From Lentibacillus persicus (lineage in GTDB: Bacteria; Bacillota; Bacilli; Bacillales; Amphibacillaceae): DNA of 64,000 bases. Positions 21,298-30,773 of the stretch are shown piece after piece. Positions within the stretch are counted from its first letter, which is position 1. Each line of letters starts with the position of its first letter. Under the pieces are notes generated by a model. It had not been told where the DNA came from. It worked only from the letters and a program-made list of their open reading frames with translations, and did not search any database. The stretch is from contig NZ_FOMR01000006.1 of the NCBI RefSeq assembly GCF_900112705.1, positions 124,001 to 188,000 of the forward strand. The letters run 5' to 3'. The translations under genes were made by a program, and so were the position numbers.

Positions 21298-21326
21298 ACA
21301 AAGCTGGGCATTCAGCTCTGTTTTTT
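21298..21326 (-). terminator. Terminator of the peptide ABC transporter operon
   Basis: ACAGAGCTG / CAGCTTTGT (minus reading, one G-T pair, 6-nt loop) is followed by a seven-T run. It lies 12 bp downstream of the last permease gene. Confidence 0.85.
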
Positions 21327-21338
21327 ATACCTTCATAG

Positions 21339-22271
21339 TTAATTTTTCATTTTCGGATCGAGGGCATCACGCAGGCCGTCTCCGATTAAGTTGAATCCCA
21401 AAACGACAAGCATTATACAAACGCCCGGAGCGATCAATGTCCATGGCGCCAGCTGTATGAAATCTCGCGAGGAGGCAAGCATTTCCCCCCACTCGGGGGT
21501 CGGCGGCTGTGCACCAAGTCCGAGAAAGCCTAACGCTGCTGCATCCAATATAGCTGTGCCAAATCCAAGTGTAGCTTGTACGATAATTGGCGCCAAGCTA
21601 TTCGGTAAAATATGATGTAATATTATGCGTCCGTTTTTCATGCCTTGTGCTTTCGCAGCTAAAATGTATTCTTCTTCACGTAAACTGATAACTTTTGACC
21701 TGACAAGCCGCCCGAATATCGGGATATTGATAACCGCAATTGCAATTAACGCATTTTGCAGCGAAGCACCGAGAATGGCAACAATGGCAATAGCCAGTAG
21801 TATACTGGGAAAAGCAAGCAAAATGTCAAAAACGCGTGAAATGAGCATATCAACCCAACGTCCAAAATAACCTGCAATAATTCCAAGTATCGTGCCAAAC
21901 ACTAACGCGCCGATAACCGCGAAAAAGCCAACCTGAAGCGAAATCCTGGCGCCGTATGCCAGTCTCGTAAAAATATCACGTCCGACATCGTCAGTTCCGA
22001 GCCAGTGTTCTGCTGAAGGTGGCTGCAACCGGTCAACGAGTACCTGGTCATCATAACCATAGGATGTCAATAACGGTGCAAATATACCAACTACTATAAA
22101 TATAATAATGATGATTAAACCCGCAAGTGCAAAACGATTCTTCCGTAATTGTCTGAAGGAATCCTTCCAAGGTGATGTTTCAGGTATAATTTCTCTATCT
22201 GCTTGTTGATTTGCCTTTGCGGGATCCGTTATATTTTCCTCTGATTGTTTGTCTTTATGATCTATCCTCAT
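21339..22271 (-). CDS. Peptide-type ABC transporter permease (DppC/OppC family)
   Basis: A 310-aa inner-membrane permease with six helices. A hydrophilic N-terminus precedes LRKNRFALAGLIIIIIFIVVGIFAPLL. The family motif DDVGRDIFTRLAYGARISLQVG follows, and the cytoplasmic EAA loop reads EEYILAAKAQGMKNGRIILHHILPN. It pairs with the upstream DppB-type permease. The ATG at 22271 is preceded by AGGGGGATTCGT; the longer frame is discarded. It is last of five genes in the order ATPase-ATPase-binding protein-permease-permease, the same as the B. subtilis app operon. Confidence 0.9.
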   Translation of the reverse strand: MRIDHKDKQSEENITDPAKANQQADREIIPETSPWKDSFRQLRKNRFALAGLIIIIIFIVVGIFAPLLTSYGYDDQVLVDRLQPPSAEHWLGTDDVGRDIFTRLAYGARISLQVGFFAVIGALVFGTILGIIAGYFGRWVDMLISRVFDILLAFPSILLAIAIVAILGASLQNALIAIAVINIPIFGRLVRSKVISLREEEYILAAKAQGMKNGRIILHHILPNSLAPIIVQATLGFGTAILDAAALGFLGLGAQPPTPEWGEMLASSRDFIQLAPWTLIAPGVCIMLVVLGFNLIGDGLRDALDPKMKN

Positions 22272-22281
22272 ACGAATCCCC

Positions 22282-23283
22282 CTAATATTTGATTCTTGGA
22301 TCGATGTATGAATACAACAAATCAACAACTAAGTTGATAATGACAAATAGAAACGCAACCACGAGTATACCTGATTGTATAACTGGATAATCCCTATAAT
22401 TGATTGCTTCATAGACATACCTGCCCAGACCAGGCCAACTAAAAATCGTTTCGGTCAAGATAGCACCGCCAAGCAATACGCCGGTCTGAAGCCCAATAAC
22501 TGTTAAAACGGGTATGATGGCATTTTTCAATGCATGTTTATAAATAACAAGGAACTGTCCCGATCCTTTCGCGCGAACGGTTCGGATATAGTCTGAGTTC
22601 ATAACCTCAAGCATACTGGAGCGAGTCATACGGGCAATAATGGCCATCGGAATCGTTCCAAGCGCAATACTGGGCAAAACTAAATGTTTCAATACTTGAA
22701 TCGTTCTGGAAAAGTCCATATGGAGCAACGTATCAAGAACATAAAAGTATGTAATCGGCTCTATCGGATCCCTGCTGTTTTCACGTCCGTAAGCCGGCAG
22801 CCAGCCAAGTTCCTGAGCAAACATCCACTGTTCCATTAAAGCCAGCCAGAAAATCGGCATCGATACGCCTACCAATGCAAAAAACATTGCGAGGTAATCA
22901 AACCATGAATTCTGTTTCCAGGCACTAATAATGCCTGCATTCACGCCGATAAAGATTGCAAAAAGCATCGCAAAAAACGTAAGTTCAAATGTTGCTGCCA
23001 GCCGTGGTAAGATTTCGGCTGAAATTTCGGCTTTGGATCTAAGTGATGTTCCCAAGTCTCCCTGAAGCAAGTCCATAACATAGACACCGTATTGTATTGG
23101 GTATGGTTCATTCAGCCCCATGCTTTGTTCAAGGTCCTGAATCGCCGTTTCAGTAGCCGTTTCACCTAATATCACCTGAGCAGGGTTGCCAGGGATTAAA
23201 TGAACGATTGAAAATGTAATCAATGTCATGCCTACAAGCACAGGTATGAGCATTAATAATCGTCGCATGGTGTAGGCAAACAA
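22282..23283 (-). CDS. Peptide-type ABC transporter permease (DppB/OppB family)
   Basis: A 333-aa permease with six helices. The N-terminus MRRLLMLIPVLVGMTLITFSIVHLIPGNPA is diagnostic of DppB/OppB, and the EAA loop is NSDYIRTVRAKGSGQFLVIYKHALKNAIIPVL. A TTG at 23283 after GAGGTGAAATACA is the best start (ATG 23268 is the alternative). The next gene starts 10 bp after its stop. A dispersed repeat lies between it and the binding protein, so permease expression may depend on read-through across that repeat. Confidence 0.9.
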   Translation of the reverse strand: MFAYTMRRLLMLIPVLVGMTLITFSIVHLIPGNPAQVILGETATETAIQDLEQSMGLNEPYPIQYGVYVMDLLQGDLGTSLRSKAEISAEILPRLAATFELTFFAMLFAIFIGVNAGIISAWKQNSWFDYLAMFFALVGVSMPIFWLALMEQWMFAQELGWLPAYGRENSRDPIEPITYFYVLDTLLHMDFSRTIQVLKHLVLPSIALGTIPMAIIARMTRSSMLEVMNSDYIRTVRAKGSGQFLVIYKHALKNAIIPVLTVIGLQTGVLLGGAILTETIFSWPGLGRYVYEAINYRDYPVIQSGILVVAFLFVIINLVVDLLYSYIDPRIKY

Positions 23284-23360
23284 TGTATTTCACCTCATTT
23301 TTTCAAAGGATGTTGAATACTGTGCATTTAAATGGGATTGTTTATGAAATTGATGAAACA

Positions 23361-23586
23361 AAGGATGGGACGAAAAAGACGAACTTAATCGTAAGGATAG
23401 GAATGTACCCCTCAGGAAATAGACTTTGCCCTCCTTGGGACAGCTGGTGAACACCATTGCGCATAAGCATCCCGGTGTTTCACCAAGCCGTACTGTCCGC
23501 AGAAGTTTGTGTAATTCTTTCCTTCGCTATCACTTATCATTGTTCGTCTTTAACGTCGATAGGTCTGATTTGTCCCAGCCTTTTTT
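23361..23586. repeat. Dispersed repeat in 'gctgggaca'-type housing, divergent core
   Basis: The outer arms GGATGGGACgAAA / TTTGTCCCAGCC and the second-layer arms AAAGACGAAC / GTTCGTCTTT match the unit at 5992-6243. The core differs in sequence ('aaatagactttgccctccttgggac ... gtccgcagaagtttgtgt') and looks diverged. It fills the 307-bp gap between binding-protein and permease genes; no gene is visible. Confidence 0.65.
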
Positions 23587-23590
23587 GCTT

Positions 23591-25261
23591 TTAATTTTGC
23601 AATTCAACTTCAGCAAGTGACTCACTTGTTGAAGGGTGTGGTACGTAATTTTCCACATAGCCTGCTGCAGCAAGAACAGGGGTGGAGTGAACAAGGTTTA
23701 CCGTAGGTGCATCTTCATGAATCAGCGCCTGTGCTTCTTTATAGAACGCTGCACGCTCTTCCTGATCAATCGAAGTTTTAGCATTGTTAAGCAGTTCATC
23801 AACATCGTCATTTTCGTAAAATGTTCGGTTACTGCTCCCGACATTATCGCCATGCAAGAGACTGCTTAAGAAATAGTCTGGATCCCCGTTTGTCCCGGAC
23901 CAGCCAAGCATGAACAATTCCTGCTCCCCTTCAAGCGTTTTTTCCAGATAAGGTGCCCATTCTTCACGAACAATTGAAACCTCGATACCGATTTCTGCCA
24001 GATTATTCTGGACGATCTCAGCGACTGTTTCCGGGTCCGGCATATATGGTCTCGCGACAGGCATTGTCCACAATTCGATTTCCAGACCATCTTCATAGCC
24101 TGCTTCAGCTAACAGTTCCTCTGCCTTTGCTGGATCATATGCATATGGTTCAATCTCATCGTTATAACCCATGTAACTCGGCGGCAGCATGTTCTTAGCC
24201 GGGTTGGCATAACCCGCATACATCGCTTCGGCAATCGCGTCACGGTCGATAGCATGATTAATCGCCTGACGAACTTCTACCTGGTCCAATGGCTCTTTTT
24301 GTGTATTCATACCTACATATCCAACATTATTTTCAGCTCGCGTGTACAAGTCCAACGCTTGCTCATTATCGATACTTGCAGCGTCATCAGGGTTTAAACC
24401 ATCCATAATGTCAATCTCTCCTGACTGCAGTGCAATTAACCTGGCTGCGTTATCCGGGATAACTTCAAATACGACTTGCTCCATGTTTGGCAGGCCGTCT
24501 TTTCGATAATCTTCAAATTTATTAAGAACAATCGAGTCATCTTTTGACCAACTTTCAAACTCAAATGGTCCTGTGCCAACTGGGTTTTCATTTATCTCTG
24601 GTCCATATTCTTCAAGTGCTGCCGGTGATGTTATTGCAAAATAGGTCATTGCCATGTTTTGAAGGAAATAGCCTAAAGGCCGCTTTAAGCTAAACTCGAT
24701 TTCATGATCATTCACCACTTTAATTTCCTCGATTACATGACTATCGTCACCTTTGTAACCGCCGAACATGGTGCCATACATCGAATAAACATAGCCCTCT
24801 TCCTCAAATGCATATTCATGGTCCGGGTCTGCCCAGCGTTCAAAATTCGTTTTTACGGCTTCAGCATTGAAGTCAGTCCCATCATGGAATGTCACACCCT
24901 CCTCCAGAAAGAATGTATAGCTCAGACCATCGTCAGAAACTTCCCAGTCACTTGCCAGTCCTGGGACCACTTCAAAAGATTCCTTATCGAAATCAAGCAA
25001 ACTTTCCAAAACCTGTTTTGTTACTCTGGATGATTCACCATCCGTTGTACTTCCGGGGTCAAGACTTTCAGAATCACCACCACGTGCAAAAACGAGAACT
25101 TCCTCACCATCACTGTCACTGGCAGCATCCGTTTCGGCAGATTCACCACTGTCTCCCTCACTTTCACCCGTTGCATCAGTTTCTTCATCACCGCTGCACG
25201 CTGCAAATAGCAATGTCGTCATCAACAGCAACACCATTACTGACCAAAATCTAAATCGCAT
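23591..25261 (-). CDS. Peptide-type ABC transporter substrate-binding lipoprotein
   Basis: A 556-aa family-5 solute-binding protein anchored outside the membrane by a lipid-modified Cys22 (lipobox LFAAC). A strikingly acidic Asp/Glu/Ser linker (residues 24-54) follows, common in halotolerant Bacillaceae. Family segments are LDPGSTTDGESSRVTKQVLESLL, LRDGVTFHDG-type EEGVTFHDGTDFNAEAVKTNFERW, NPVGTGPFEFESW and VRQAINHAIDRDAIAEAM. The sequence is closer to the DppA/GsiB subgroup than to AppA, so di/tripeptides or glutathione-like ligands are plausible. Confidence 0.88.
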   Translation of the reverse strand: MRFRFWSVMVLLLMTTLLFAACSGDEETDATGESEGDSGESAETDAASDSDGEEVLVFARGGDSESLDPGSTTDGESSRVTKQVLESLLDFDKESFEVVPGLASDWEVSDDGLSYTFFLEEGVTFHDGTDFNAEAVKTNFERWADPDHEYAFEEEGYVYSMYGTMFGGYKGDDSHVIEEIKVVNDHEIEFSLKRPLGYFLQNMAMTYFAITSPAALEEYGPEINENPVGTGPFEFESWSKDDSIVLNKFEDYRKDGLPNMEQVVFEVIPDNAARLIALQSGEIDIMDGLNPDDAASIDNEQALDLYTRAENNVGYVGMNTQKEPLDQVEVRQAINHAIDRDAIAEAMYAGYANPAKNMLPPSYMGYNDEIEPYAYDPAKAEELLAEAGYEDGLEIELWTMPVARPYMPDPETVAEIVQNNLAEIGIEVSIVREEWAPYLEKTLEGEQELFMLGWSGTNGDPDYFLSSLLHGDNVGSSNRTFYENDDVDELLNNAKTSIDQEERAAFYKEAQALIHEDAPTVNLVHSTPVLAAAGYVENYVPHPSTSESLAEVELQN

Positions 25262-25295
25262 GGTTTAACCCCCTGTATATAATTTAATTTATCTA

Positions 25296-26279
25296 TTATG
25301 AATGCACCGCATCTTGATATAGATGGCAGGCAACATAATGATCTGTTTCAACTTCCCGAAATTCAGGTCTCACTTCACGGCAAATATCCATGACATAAGG
25401 GCACCTTGTATGAAAAGCACATCCTGACGGTGGCTCTGAAGGACTAGGAACATCACCTTTTAATATAATTCTGTCGCGCTGATAATCCGGGTCGGGTTCC
25501 GGTACGGCTGACAGTAACGCCTGCGTGTAAGGATGCTTTGGATGATTATATAATTCGTTTTTACCGGCAAGCTCCGCCATTCGCCCCAAATACATAACAC
25601 CCACTCTGTCACTGATATGTTTGACAACACTGAGATCATGGGCAATAAATACATAAGTTAAATTAAATTGATCGCGCAAATCACTCATCAAGTTAAGAAT
25701 TTGGGCTTGTACCGATACATCCAAAGCAGAAACCGGTTCGTCACATATGATTAATTTAGGATTATTTGCCAATGCCCGGGCTATCCCGATACGCTGTCGT
25801 TGTCCTCCACTGAATTGATGCGGGTAACGAGAAGCGTGGTATGAACTTAATCCGACCACCTCGAGCAATTCTCTTACACGCTCTTTTCGGTCTTCAGTCG
25901 AATTCATTCCATGAACGAGCAACGGTTCCCCTACAATTTTTTCAACGGTGTGTCTTGGATTAAGCGATGCGTAGGGGTCCTGAAAAATAATCTGCATATG
26001 TCGGCGAAGTTTTCGCATTTCTTCGCCGCTGAGACTGGTGATTTCCTGATCCTCAAATTTTACTTCACCTGCAGTTGGTTCACTCAGGCGCAGAATCGAT
26101 TTACCCGTAGTGGATTTCCCACAGCCGGATTCGCCGACAAGCCCAAGAATTTCACCCTCCTTTACTGAAAAAGAAATATCATCAACCGCTTTCACCTCAC
26201 CGACTTTTCGCCCAAAGACACCTCCCTTAACCGGAAAATATTTTTTTAGACCTTTAACTTCCAAAAGTAGATTCTGCAT
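25296..26279 (-). CDS. Peptide-type ABC transporter ATPase (DppF/OppF family)
   Basis: A 327-aa ATPase that powers the importer. Motifs are Walker [13 protein letters not shown], the Q-loop in [12 protein letters not shown], signature [15 protein letters not shown], Walker [13 protein letters not shown] and the H-loop in IAHDLSVV. The C-terminal oligopeptide domain has [23 protein letters not shown]. The ATG at 26279 ([17 protein letters not shown]) is chosen; the start overlaps the end of the upstream ATPase gene by 26 bp, indicating translational coupling. The 5' extension to 26480 is only an open frame. Confidence 0.9.
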   Translation of the reverse strand: MQNLLLEVKGLKKYFPVKGGVFGRKVGEVKAVDDISFSVKEGEILGLVGESGCGKSTTGKSILRLSEPTAGEVKFEDQEITSLSGEEMRKLRRHMQIIFQDPYASLNPRHTVEKIVGEPLLVHGMNSTEDRKERVRELLEVVGLSSYHASRYPHQFSGGQRQRIGIARALANNPKLIICDEPVSALDVSVQAQILNLMSDLRDQFNLTYVFIAHDLSVVKHISDRVGVMYLGRMAELAGKNELYNHPKHPYTQALLSAVPEPDPDYQRDRIILKGDVPSPSEPPSGCAFHTRCPYVMDICREVRPEFREVETDHYVACHLYQDAVHS

Positions 26280-27273
26280 TTTCTGCTGCATCCCCTTCCT
26301 TATTGTCGTATAAGAAACAGCGGCTGGTTCGTTTTTCCCCCACGTTATAGAGTTCAGGTTTCTCTTTGAAACAACGCGCAAAAGCGTATTCACAGCGCGG
26401 AGCGAATTGACACCCGACGTTTCCCATACCGGGTTTTGGGACCGTACCAGGGATCGAATAAAGCTTCTGATCTTCGCCATGCAACTTTGGAAGTGAACGA
26501 ATTAGACCTTTTGTGTACGGATGCTGCGGGTCCTTCAAAATTTCACGTACACTTCCTTCCTCGACAACCTCACCGGCGTACATAACAATGACGCGGTCAC
26601 AAAGCTCGGCAACAACCCCCAAGTCGTGTGTAATCAATAATATAGCTGTATCTCGCTCTTTATTAAGATCTCGCATAATATCCAGTATTTGAGCCTGAAT
26701 TGTTACATCCAATGCCGTTGTTGGCTCGTCCGCAATTAGAATATCAGGGTCACATGACACAGACATTGCAATCATGACCCTCTGTCGCATGCCGCCCGAT
26801 AACTGGTGAGGATATTCATCAATGATTGCTTCAGCACGCGGAATACCGACAAGTTTTAATAAATCGACGGACTCCTGCCTGGCTTCTTTTTTACTTAATT
26901 TCCGGTGAAACCGAATTGCCTCAATAAGCTGGTTGCCAATCGTAAACAGCGGATTAAGCGAAGTCATCGGTTCCTGGAAAATCATCCCGATTTCGTTGCC
27001 GCGAATCTGTTTCATACGTTTTGGAGAAGCATTCACAATATTTTCGCCCTTAAATTTTATGTAACCGCTAACAATTTTTCCGGGAGGATTCGGCACCAAC
27101 TGCATAACAGACAGCGAGGTAACACTTTTACCACAACCGGATTCCCCTACAATTCCAACAATTTCGCCGTTGTCCAGGGTGAAGCTGACACCATTCACTG
27201 CGGGGATTTCACCGTTATCCGTAAAAAAGTGAGTATGTAAATCATGCAGTTCCAAGAGTGATTCTTTTGACAA
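26254..27273 (-). CDS. Peptide-type ABC transporter ATPase (DppD/OppD family)
   Basis: A 339-aa ATPase, the partner of the DppF-type subunit. Motifs are Walker [15 protein letters not shown]-loop [11 protein letters not shown], signature [13 protein letters not shown], Walker [13 protein letters not shown] and H-loop [16 protein letters not shown]. The C-terminal cysteine-rich zone is [18 protein letters not shown]. It is the first gene of the transporter operon. The 375-bp gap to divergent clpP must contain its promoter, for which no convincing hexamers were pinned down. Confidence 0.9.
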   Translation of the reverse strand: MSKESLLELHDLHTHFFTDNGEIPAVNGVSFTLDNGEIVGIVGESGCGKSVTSLSVMQLVPNPPGKIVSGYIKFKGENIVNASPKRMKQIRGNEIGMIFQEPMTSLNPLFTIGNQLIEAIRFHRKLSKKEARQESVDLLKLVGIPRAEAIIDEYPHQLSGGMRQRVMIAMSVSCDPDILIADEPTTALDVTIQAQILDIMRDLNKERDTAILLITHDLGVVAELCDRVIVMYAGEVVEEGSVREILKDPQHPYTKGLIRSLPKLHGEDQKLYSIPGTVPKPGMGNVGCQFAPRCEYAFARCFKEKPELYNVGEKRTSRCFLYDNKEGDAAENAESTFGS

Positions 27274-27561
27274 ATTTTTTCCTCCTACAAAATCAATGTA
27301 ATATTGATAATATTATAATAATTCATTCAATATAACAGATATAAATTACAATTAACATATTATAACGAATTGTTTACGATTGCAAGGTAAATTACTATAA
27401 TTCTGATTTTTAGTACATCAGGTATGTAGAATCTGTAGATTATAATTGGATTTATTCTAAAGGGTTTTATTCCCCTCTTTTTAAGGGTATGATGGTAGAT
27501 GATTACTTAAGAATAACGCACGTCACTCATTTCGAACTGACCTAAGCAATGAATAGTTTTA

Positions 27562-27591
27562 TTTGACCTTTTTTGACCAATCCGTTATGAT
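27562..27591 (+). promoter_or_regulatory. CtsR operator overlapping the clpP promoter
   Basis: TTTGACC-TTT-TTTGACC (27562-27578), read in reverse, is the exact CtsR tandem heptad GGTCAAA-N3-GGTCAAA. The first repeat supplies a -35 TTGACC (27563-27568) which, with a 17-bp spacer, meets TATGAT (27586-27591) as the -10. CtsR bound here would block clpP until heat or protein stress. The rest of the 375-bp gap (27274-27648) shows only A/T-rich sequence. Confidence 0.9.
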
Positions 27592-27648
27592 AAAAATATC
27601 CAATCATATAATGGAGAATTTGAAACGAAATAAGGAGGATGTAAACAC

Positions 27649-28242
27649 ATGAACCTGATACCAACAGTCATAGAACAAACAAACCGTGGCGAACGCGCAT
27701 ACGATATTTACTCACGCTTGCTGAAAGACCGCATTATCATGCTCGGAAGCGGGGTTGATGACAACGTGGCAAACTCAATCGTAGCACAGCTTCTTTTCCT
27801 TGAAGCCGAAGATCCGGATAAGGACATTTCATTGTACATTAACTCCCCTGGTGGTTCGATAACAGCCGGGATGGCGATTTATGATACGATGCAGTTCATA
27901 AAACCGAATGTTTCAACTATCTGCACCGGCATGGCTGCATCAATGGGCGCATTCCTGCTCGCCGCCGGTGAAAAAGGCAAACGCTATGCACTTCCTAACA
28001 GTGAAGTCATGATTCACCAGCCATTAGGCGGAACGCAGGGACAAGCAACTGACATTGAAATCCATGCAAGACGTATTATCGAAATGCGTGAGAAAATCAA
28101 CAAAATCTTGTCTGAGCGCACAGGCCAGCCACAAGAAGTAATCGATCGTGATACTGATCGTGATAACTTTATGTCTGCTGAAAAATCAGTCGAATATGGT
28201 CTGATCGATAAAATCCTTGAGCGCAACACTGACCGAAAATAA
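27649..28242 (+). CDS. clpP: ATP-dependent Clp protease proteolytic subunit
   Basis: ClpP forms the tetradecameric serine protease chamber that works with ClpX, ClpC or ClpE. The 197-aa product has the triad Ser98 (GMAASMG), His123 (MIHQPLGG) and Asp172 (DTDRDNF). The start ATG is preceded by AAGGAGGATG. It is monocistronic: a CtsR-controlled promoter lies upstream and a perfect palindrome terminator downstream, convergent with crh. Confidence 0.98.
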   Translation: MNLIPTVIEQTNRGERAYDIYSRLLKDRIIMLGSGVDDNVANSIVAQLLFLEAEDPDKDISLYINSPGGSITAGMAIYDTMQFIKPNVSTICTGMAASMGAFLLAAGEKGKRYALPNSEVMIHQPLGGTQGQATDIEIHARRIIEMREKINKILSERTGQPQEVIDRDTDRDNFMSAEKSVEYGLIDKILERNTDRK

Positions 28243-28252
28243 AATGTTAATA

Positions 28253-28286
28253 AAGAATGCTGCATCACGCGTGATGCAGCATTCTT
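28253..28286. terminator. Bidirectional terminator between clpP and crh
   Basis: A perfect 34-nt palindrome: AAGAATGCTGCATCACG and its complement. A/T-rich sequence lies on both sides, between the convergent stops of clpP and crh. Confidence 0.85.
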
Positions 28287-28322
28287 ATTTATATATGCAA
28301 AATATTAACTCTATATAATCCA

Positions 28323-28583
28323 TTATCGCGTGACAAACGCTGATAATTCTTTCAGCGCTTCTTCTTCATCATTGCCGTCAGCGATTAACTTAATTGTCTC
28401 CCCCGGTGAGACAGCAATACTCATCAGCCCCATAATGCTTTTGGCGTTAACACGCTTCCCCTCTTTCTCAAGAAACACATGCGCCGTAAACGCATTGGCT
28501 TCCTGTACGAATTGAGCTGCCGGCCGTGATTGTAAACCTGATTCGAGCTCAACCTTTACCATTTTCTCCAACAACCATCTCAT
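28323..28583 (-). CDS. crh: Catabolite repression HPr-like protein Crh
   Basis: Crh is an HPr paralogue that cannot take part in sugar phosphorylation but, when Ser-phosphorylated by HprK, acts as corepressor of CcpA. The sequence GLQSRPAAQFVQEAN has Gln where HPr has the catalytic His15. The regulatory Ser46 is kept in NAKSIMGLMS. The full frame encodes 86 aa. Three starts are possible: ATG 28583 (after AGAGAGG), TTG 28574, which would place the Gln at exactly position 15, and ATG 28562. It ends the trxB-yvcI-rapZ-yvcK-whiA-crh series as in B. subtilis. A consensus cre lies just upstream. Confidence 0.93.
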   Translation of the reverse strand: MRWLLEKMVKVELESGLQSRPAAQFVQEANAFTAHVFLEKEGKRVNAKSIMGLMSIAVSPGETIKLIADGNDEEEALKELSAFVTR

Positions 28584-28593
28584 CCTCTCTTAT

Positions 28594-28607
28594 TGAAACC
28601 GTTTTCA
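28594..28607 (-). promoter_or_regulatory. Catabolite-responsive element (cre) upstream of crh
   Basis: TGAAACCGTTTTCA matches every position of the B. subtilis cre consensus TGWAANCGNTNWCA. It lies 10 bp upstream of the longest crh start, next to the ribosome-binding sequence, so CcpA bound here would likely repress as a roadblock. Confidence 0.75.
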
Positions 28608-28780
28608 AATAATTCTTAAAAACTAAGGATTTCGTTAGTAAAACGTGAAACCCGTAAGACAGGGAAAAGTACCGCTCCCCTGTTTTTATAAAGGCAACAT
28701 TAACCGTTAATCTGCTATGCTGCCACTATTCCATAGTTTAATACTACTAGTATATCATATAACTTACCAGAGAAGTAAAT

Positions 28781-29734
28781 TTATTCACTTTTTGTAACAA
28801 CCCTGTCCTCACGCAGTTTTTCAGCAAATTCATCTATTTTCTTCAATCGATGATTAACACCTGATTTAGAAATTTTCCCGCTGGTGACCAGTTCACCTAA
28901 TTCTTTCAGTGAAATATCCTGATGCTGAACCCTGAGCGTGGCAATTTCTCTTAACTTTTCAGGGAGTGCTTCCAATCCAACCGTTTCGGATATAAAATTG
29001 ATATTTTCAATTTGACGAAACGCTGCACCGATTGTTTTGTTTAAATTAGCTGTTTCACAGTTGACCAGCCGATTGACTGAATTGCGCATGTCCCGCACAA
29101 TCCTGACATCTTCAAATTTGAACAAAGCATTGTGGGCGCCAATAATACTTAAAAAATCGGTAATTTTCTCCGCTTCCTTTAAATAAACAATAAATCCTTT
29201 TTTCCGCTCGAGCTCCCGTGCCCCCAGTTCATATTCATTCATCAATTCACACAAGGAGTCGTTATGTTCGTCATAAGAATTGAATATTTCCAAATGATAG
29301 GATGATGTTTCAGGATTATTTATCGAACCGCCTGCCAAAAAAGCCCCTCTGAGATATGACCGCTTACAACAGTCTTTTTCTTTATATTTTTGCGGGACCG
29401 TTTTAAAAAACGTATAATCACCCTGCAGAATGCCTAATTCGGTCAACAATTGCCGGACATATTCTTTCATGCGAACAATATATACATTATTTTTTTTCAG
29501 CTTCATTTTTTTTCGTACTAGAAGTTCTACCGGAATATCATATAATGACTTGATTAACGTATAGATTCGTCGGGCAATGGCAGCATTTTCTGTTTGCACA
29601 TCCAACGTGTATTTATTGCCGGACATGGAAACAACGCCATTCATCCGTATTAATGCAGCCAATTCAGCATATTTACAGCAAGAATCCAGTTCGACGCCTG
29701 TTAATTCTTTTTTAATTTCAGCTGCAAACGACAT
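28781..29734 (-). CDS. whiA: DNA-binding protein WhiA
   Basis: WhiA (YvcL) has a degenerate LAGLIDADG homing-endonuclease fold plus a C-terminal HTH. In Bacillus it binds chromosomal DNA and influences cell division and chromosome segregation. The 317-aa product shows the N-terminal [31 protein letters not shown] (LAGLIDADG-like) and the [29 protein letters not shown]. The ATG at 29734 is 6 nt after GGGAGGTG; the GTG at 29743 is inside that sequence. It lies between yvcK and crh as in B. subtilis. Confidence 0.95.
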   Translation of the reverse strand: MSFAAEIKKELTGVELDSCCKYAELAALIRMNGVVSMSGNKYTLDVQTENAAIARRIYTLIKSLYDIPVELLVRKKMKLKKNNVYIVRMKEYVRQLLTELGILQGDYTFFKTVPQKYKEKDCCKRSYLRGAFLAGGSINNPETSSYHLEIFNSYDEHNDSLCELMNEYELGARELERKKGFIVYLKEAEKITDFLSIIGAHNALFKFEDVRIVRDMRNSVNRLVNCETANLNKTIGAAFRQIENINFISETVGLEALPEKLREIATLRVQHQDISLKELGELVTSGKISKSGVNHRLKKIDEFAEKLREDRVVTKSE

Positions 29735-29806
29735 CGCTGACACCTCCCTGTTTTACTATCATGTAAACCCCGTTTCTGTTCAACTGGCACTTAGCAATGT
29801 TCCTCG

Positions 29807-30772
29807 CTATGTGTTATCCAGCATGGAATAAAGCAATTTTGCTATTTTTTTCGTATTATGACGCAGTGTCGTACGCCTGGGGTCAATAATATCACTTTCA
29901 ATAATTTCCAGTCCCATATCAAGCAGGCGTTCCGTATCGTAAATAACCGGCTCAGCGTTTTCCTCGGCGTACACTTCACGAACCTGTTTACGTATTGGTT
30001 CATTATGCACGATTATTGAATCGATGCAATCAGGTCCAATATGATCACGTATTGCCTTTACATGATCTGAAGCGGTAAACCCTGTCGTCTCACCTGCCTG
30101 CGTCATCACGTTACAGACGTATACGACGTTTGCCTTTGTGTTACTGAGTGCGACATCAATTTGTGGAATAATTAAGTTTGGTAAGATACTTGTATATAGA
30201 CTGCCCGGCGACACAACCACTAAATCAGCTTTTTCAATGGCCTCCACTGCATTCGGAAGTGGCTGAATCGGCTGCGGGCTCAAAAACACACGTTCAATCT
30301 TTTTATTGGCAAGCGGGATACTCGATTCACCCGATACAATTGTTCCATCTTCCATTTTTGCCTTTAAGGACATATCATCATTTGATATAGGAAAAATCTC
30401 GCCTTTGACATTTAAAACACGTGATATTTCCTTGATTCCGGTAAAGAAGTTGCCTGTCACAGATGTCATGGCTGCAAGCAGCAAATTCCCCATTGAGTGA
30501 CCCGATAAGCCATTGCCGACTTTAAACCTGTGCTGAAATAGTTCAAGAAGCATAGGTTCGGCATCTGATAAGGCGGCAATAACATTACGTATATCTCCGG
30601 GAGCCGGCATGGCCATTTCATTTCTTAGCCGTCCTGTGCTTCCTCCGTCATCAGCTACAGTTACGAGAGCAGTCAAGTCTATCGGTAAATCCTTCAGCCC
30701 GCGCAATAAGACCGGCATGCCCGTTCCGCCGCCGATCACGACAACATTCGGTTGCTTTTTACTGTTGTTCAT
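29807..30772 (-). CDS. yvcK: YvcK/MgfK gluconeogenesis factor
   Basis: A 321-aa UDP-sugar-binding CofD-like protein required for growth and normal cell shape on gluconeogenic carbon sources, acting through PBP1 localisation in B. subtilis. Characteristic segments are VVVIGGGTGMPVLLRGLKDL, VTVADDGGSTGRLR, GLSGHSMGNLLLAAM and VVSPGSLYTSILPNLIIPQI. The ATG at 30772 follows GAAAGGGACATT; the open frame to 30907 only overlaps rapZ. Start and rapZ stop are 1 bp apart, implying coupling. Confidence 0.95.
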   Translation of the reverse strand: MNNSKKQPNVVVIGGGTGMPVLLRGLKDLPIDLTALVTVADDGGSTGRLRNEMAMPAPGDIRNVIAALSDAEPMLLELFQHRFKVGNGLSGHSMGNLLLAAMTSVTGNFFTGIKEISRVLNVKGEIFPISNDDMSLKAKMEDGTIVSGESSIPLANKKIERVFLSPQPIQPLPNAVEAIEKADLVVVSPGSLYTSILPNLIIPQIDVALSNTKANVVYVCNVMTQAGETTGFTASDHVKAIRDHIGPDCIDSIIVHNEPIRKQVREVYAEENAEPVIYDTERLLDMGLEIIESDIIDPRRTTLRHNTKKIAKLLYSMLDNT

Positions 30773-30773
30773 A

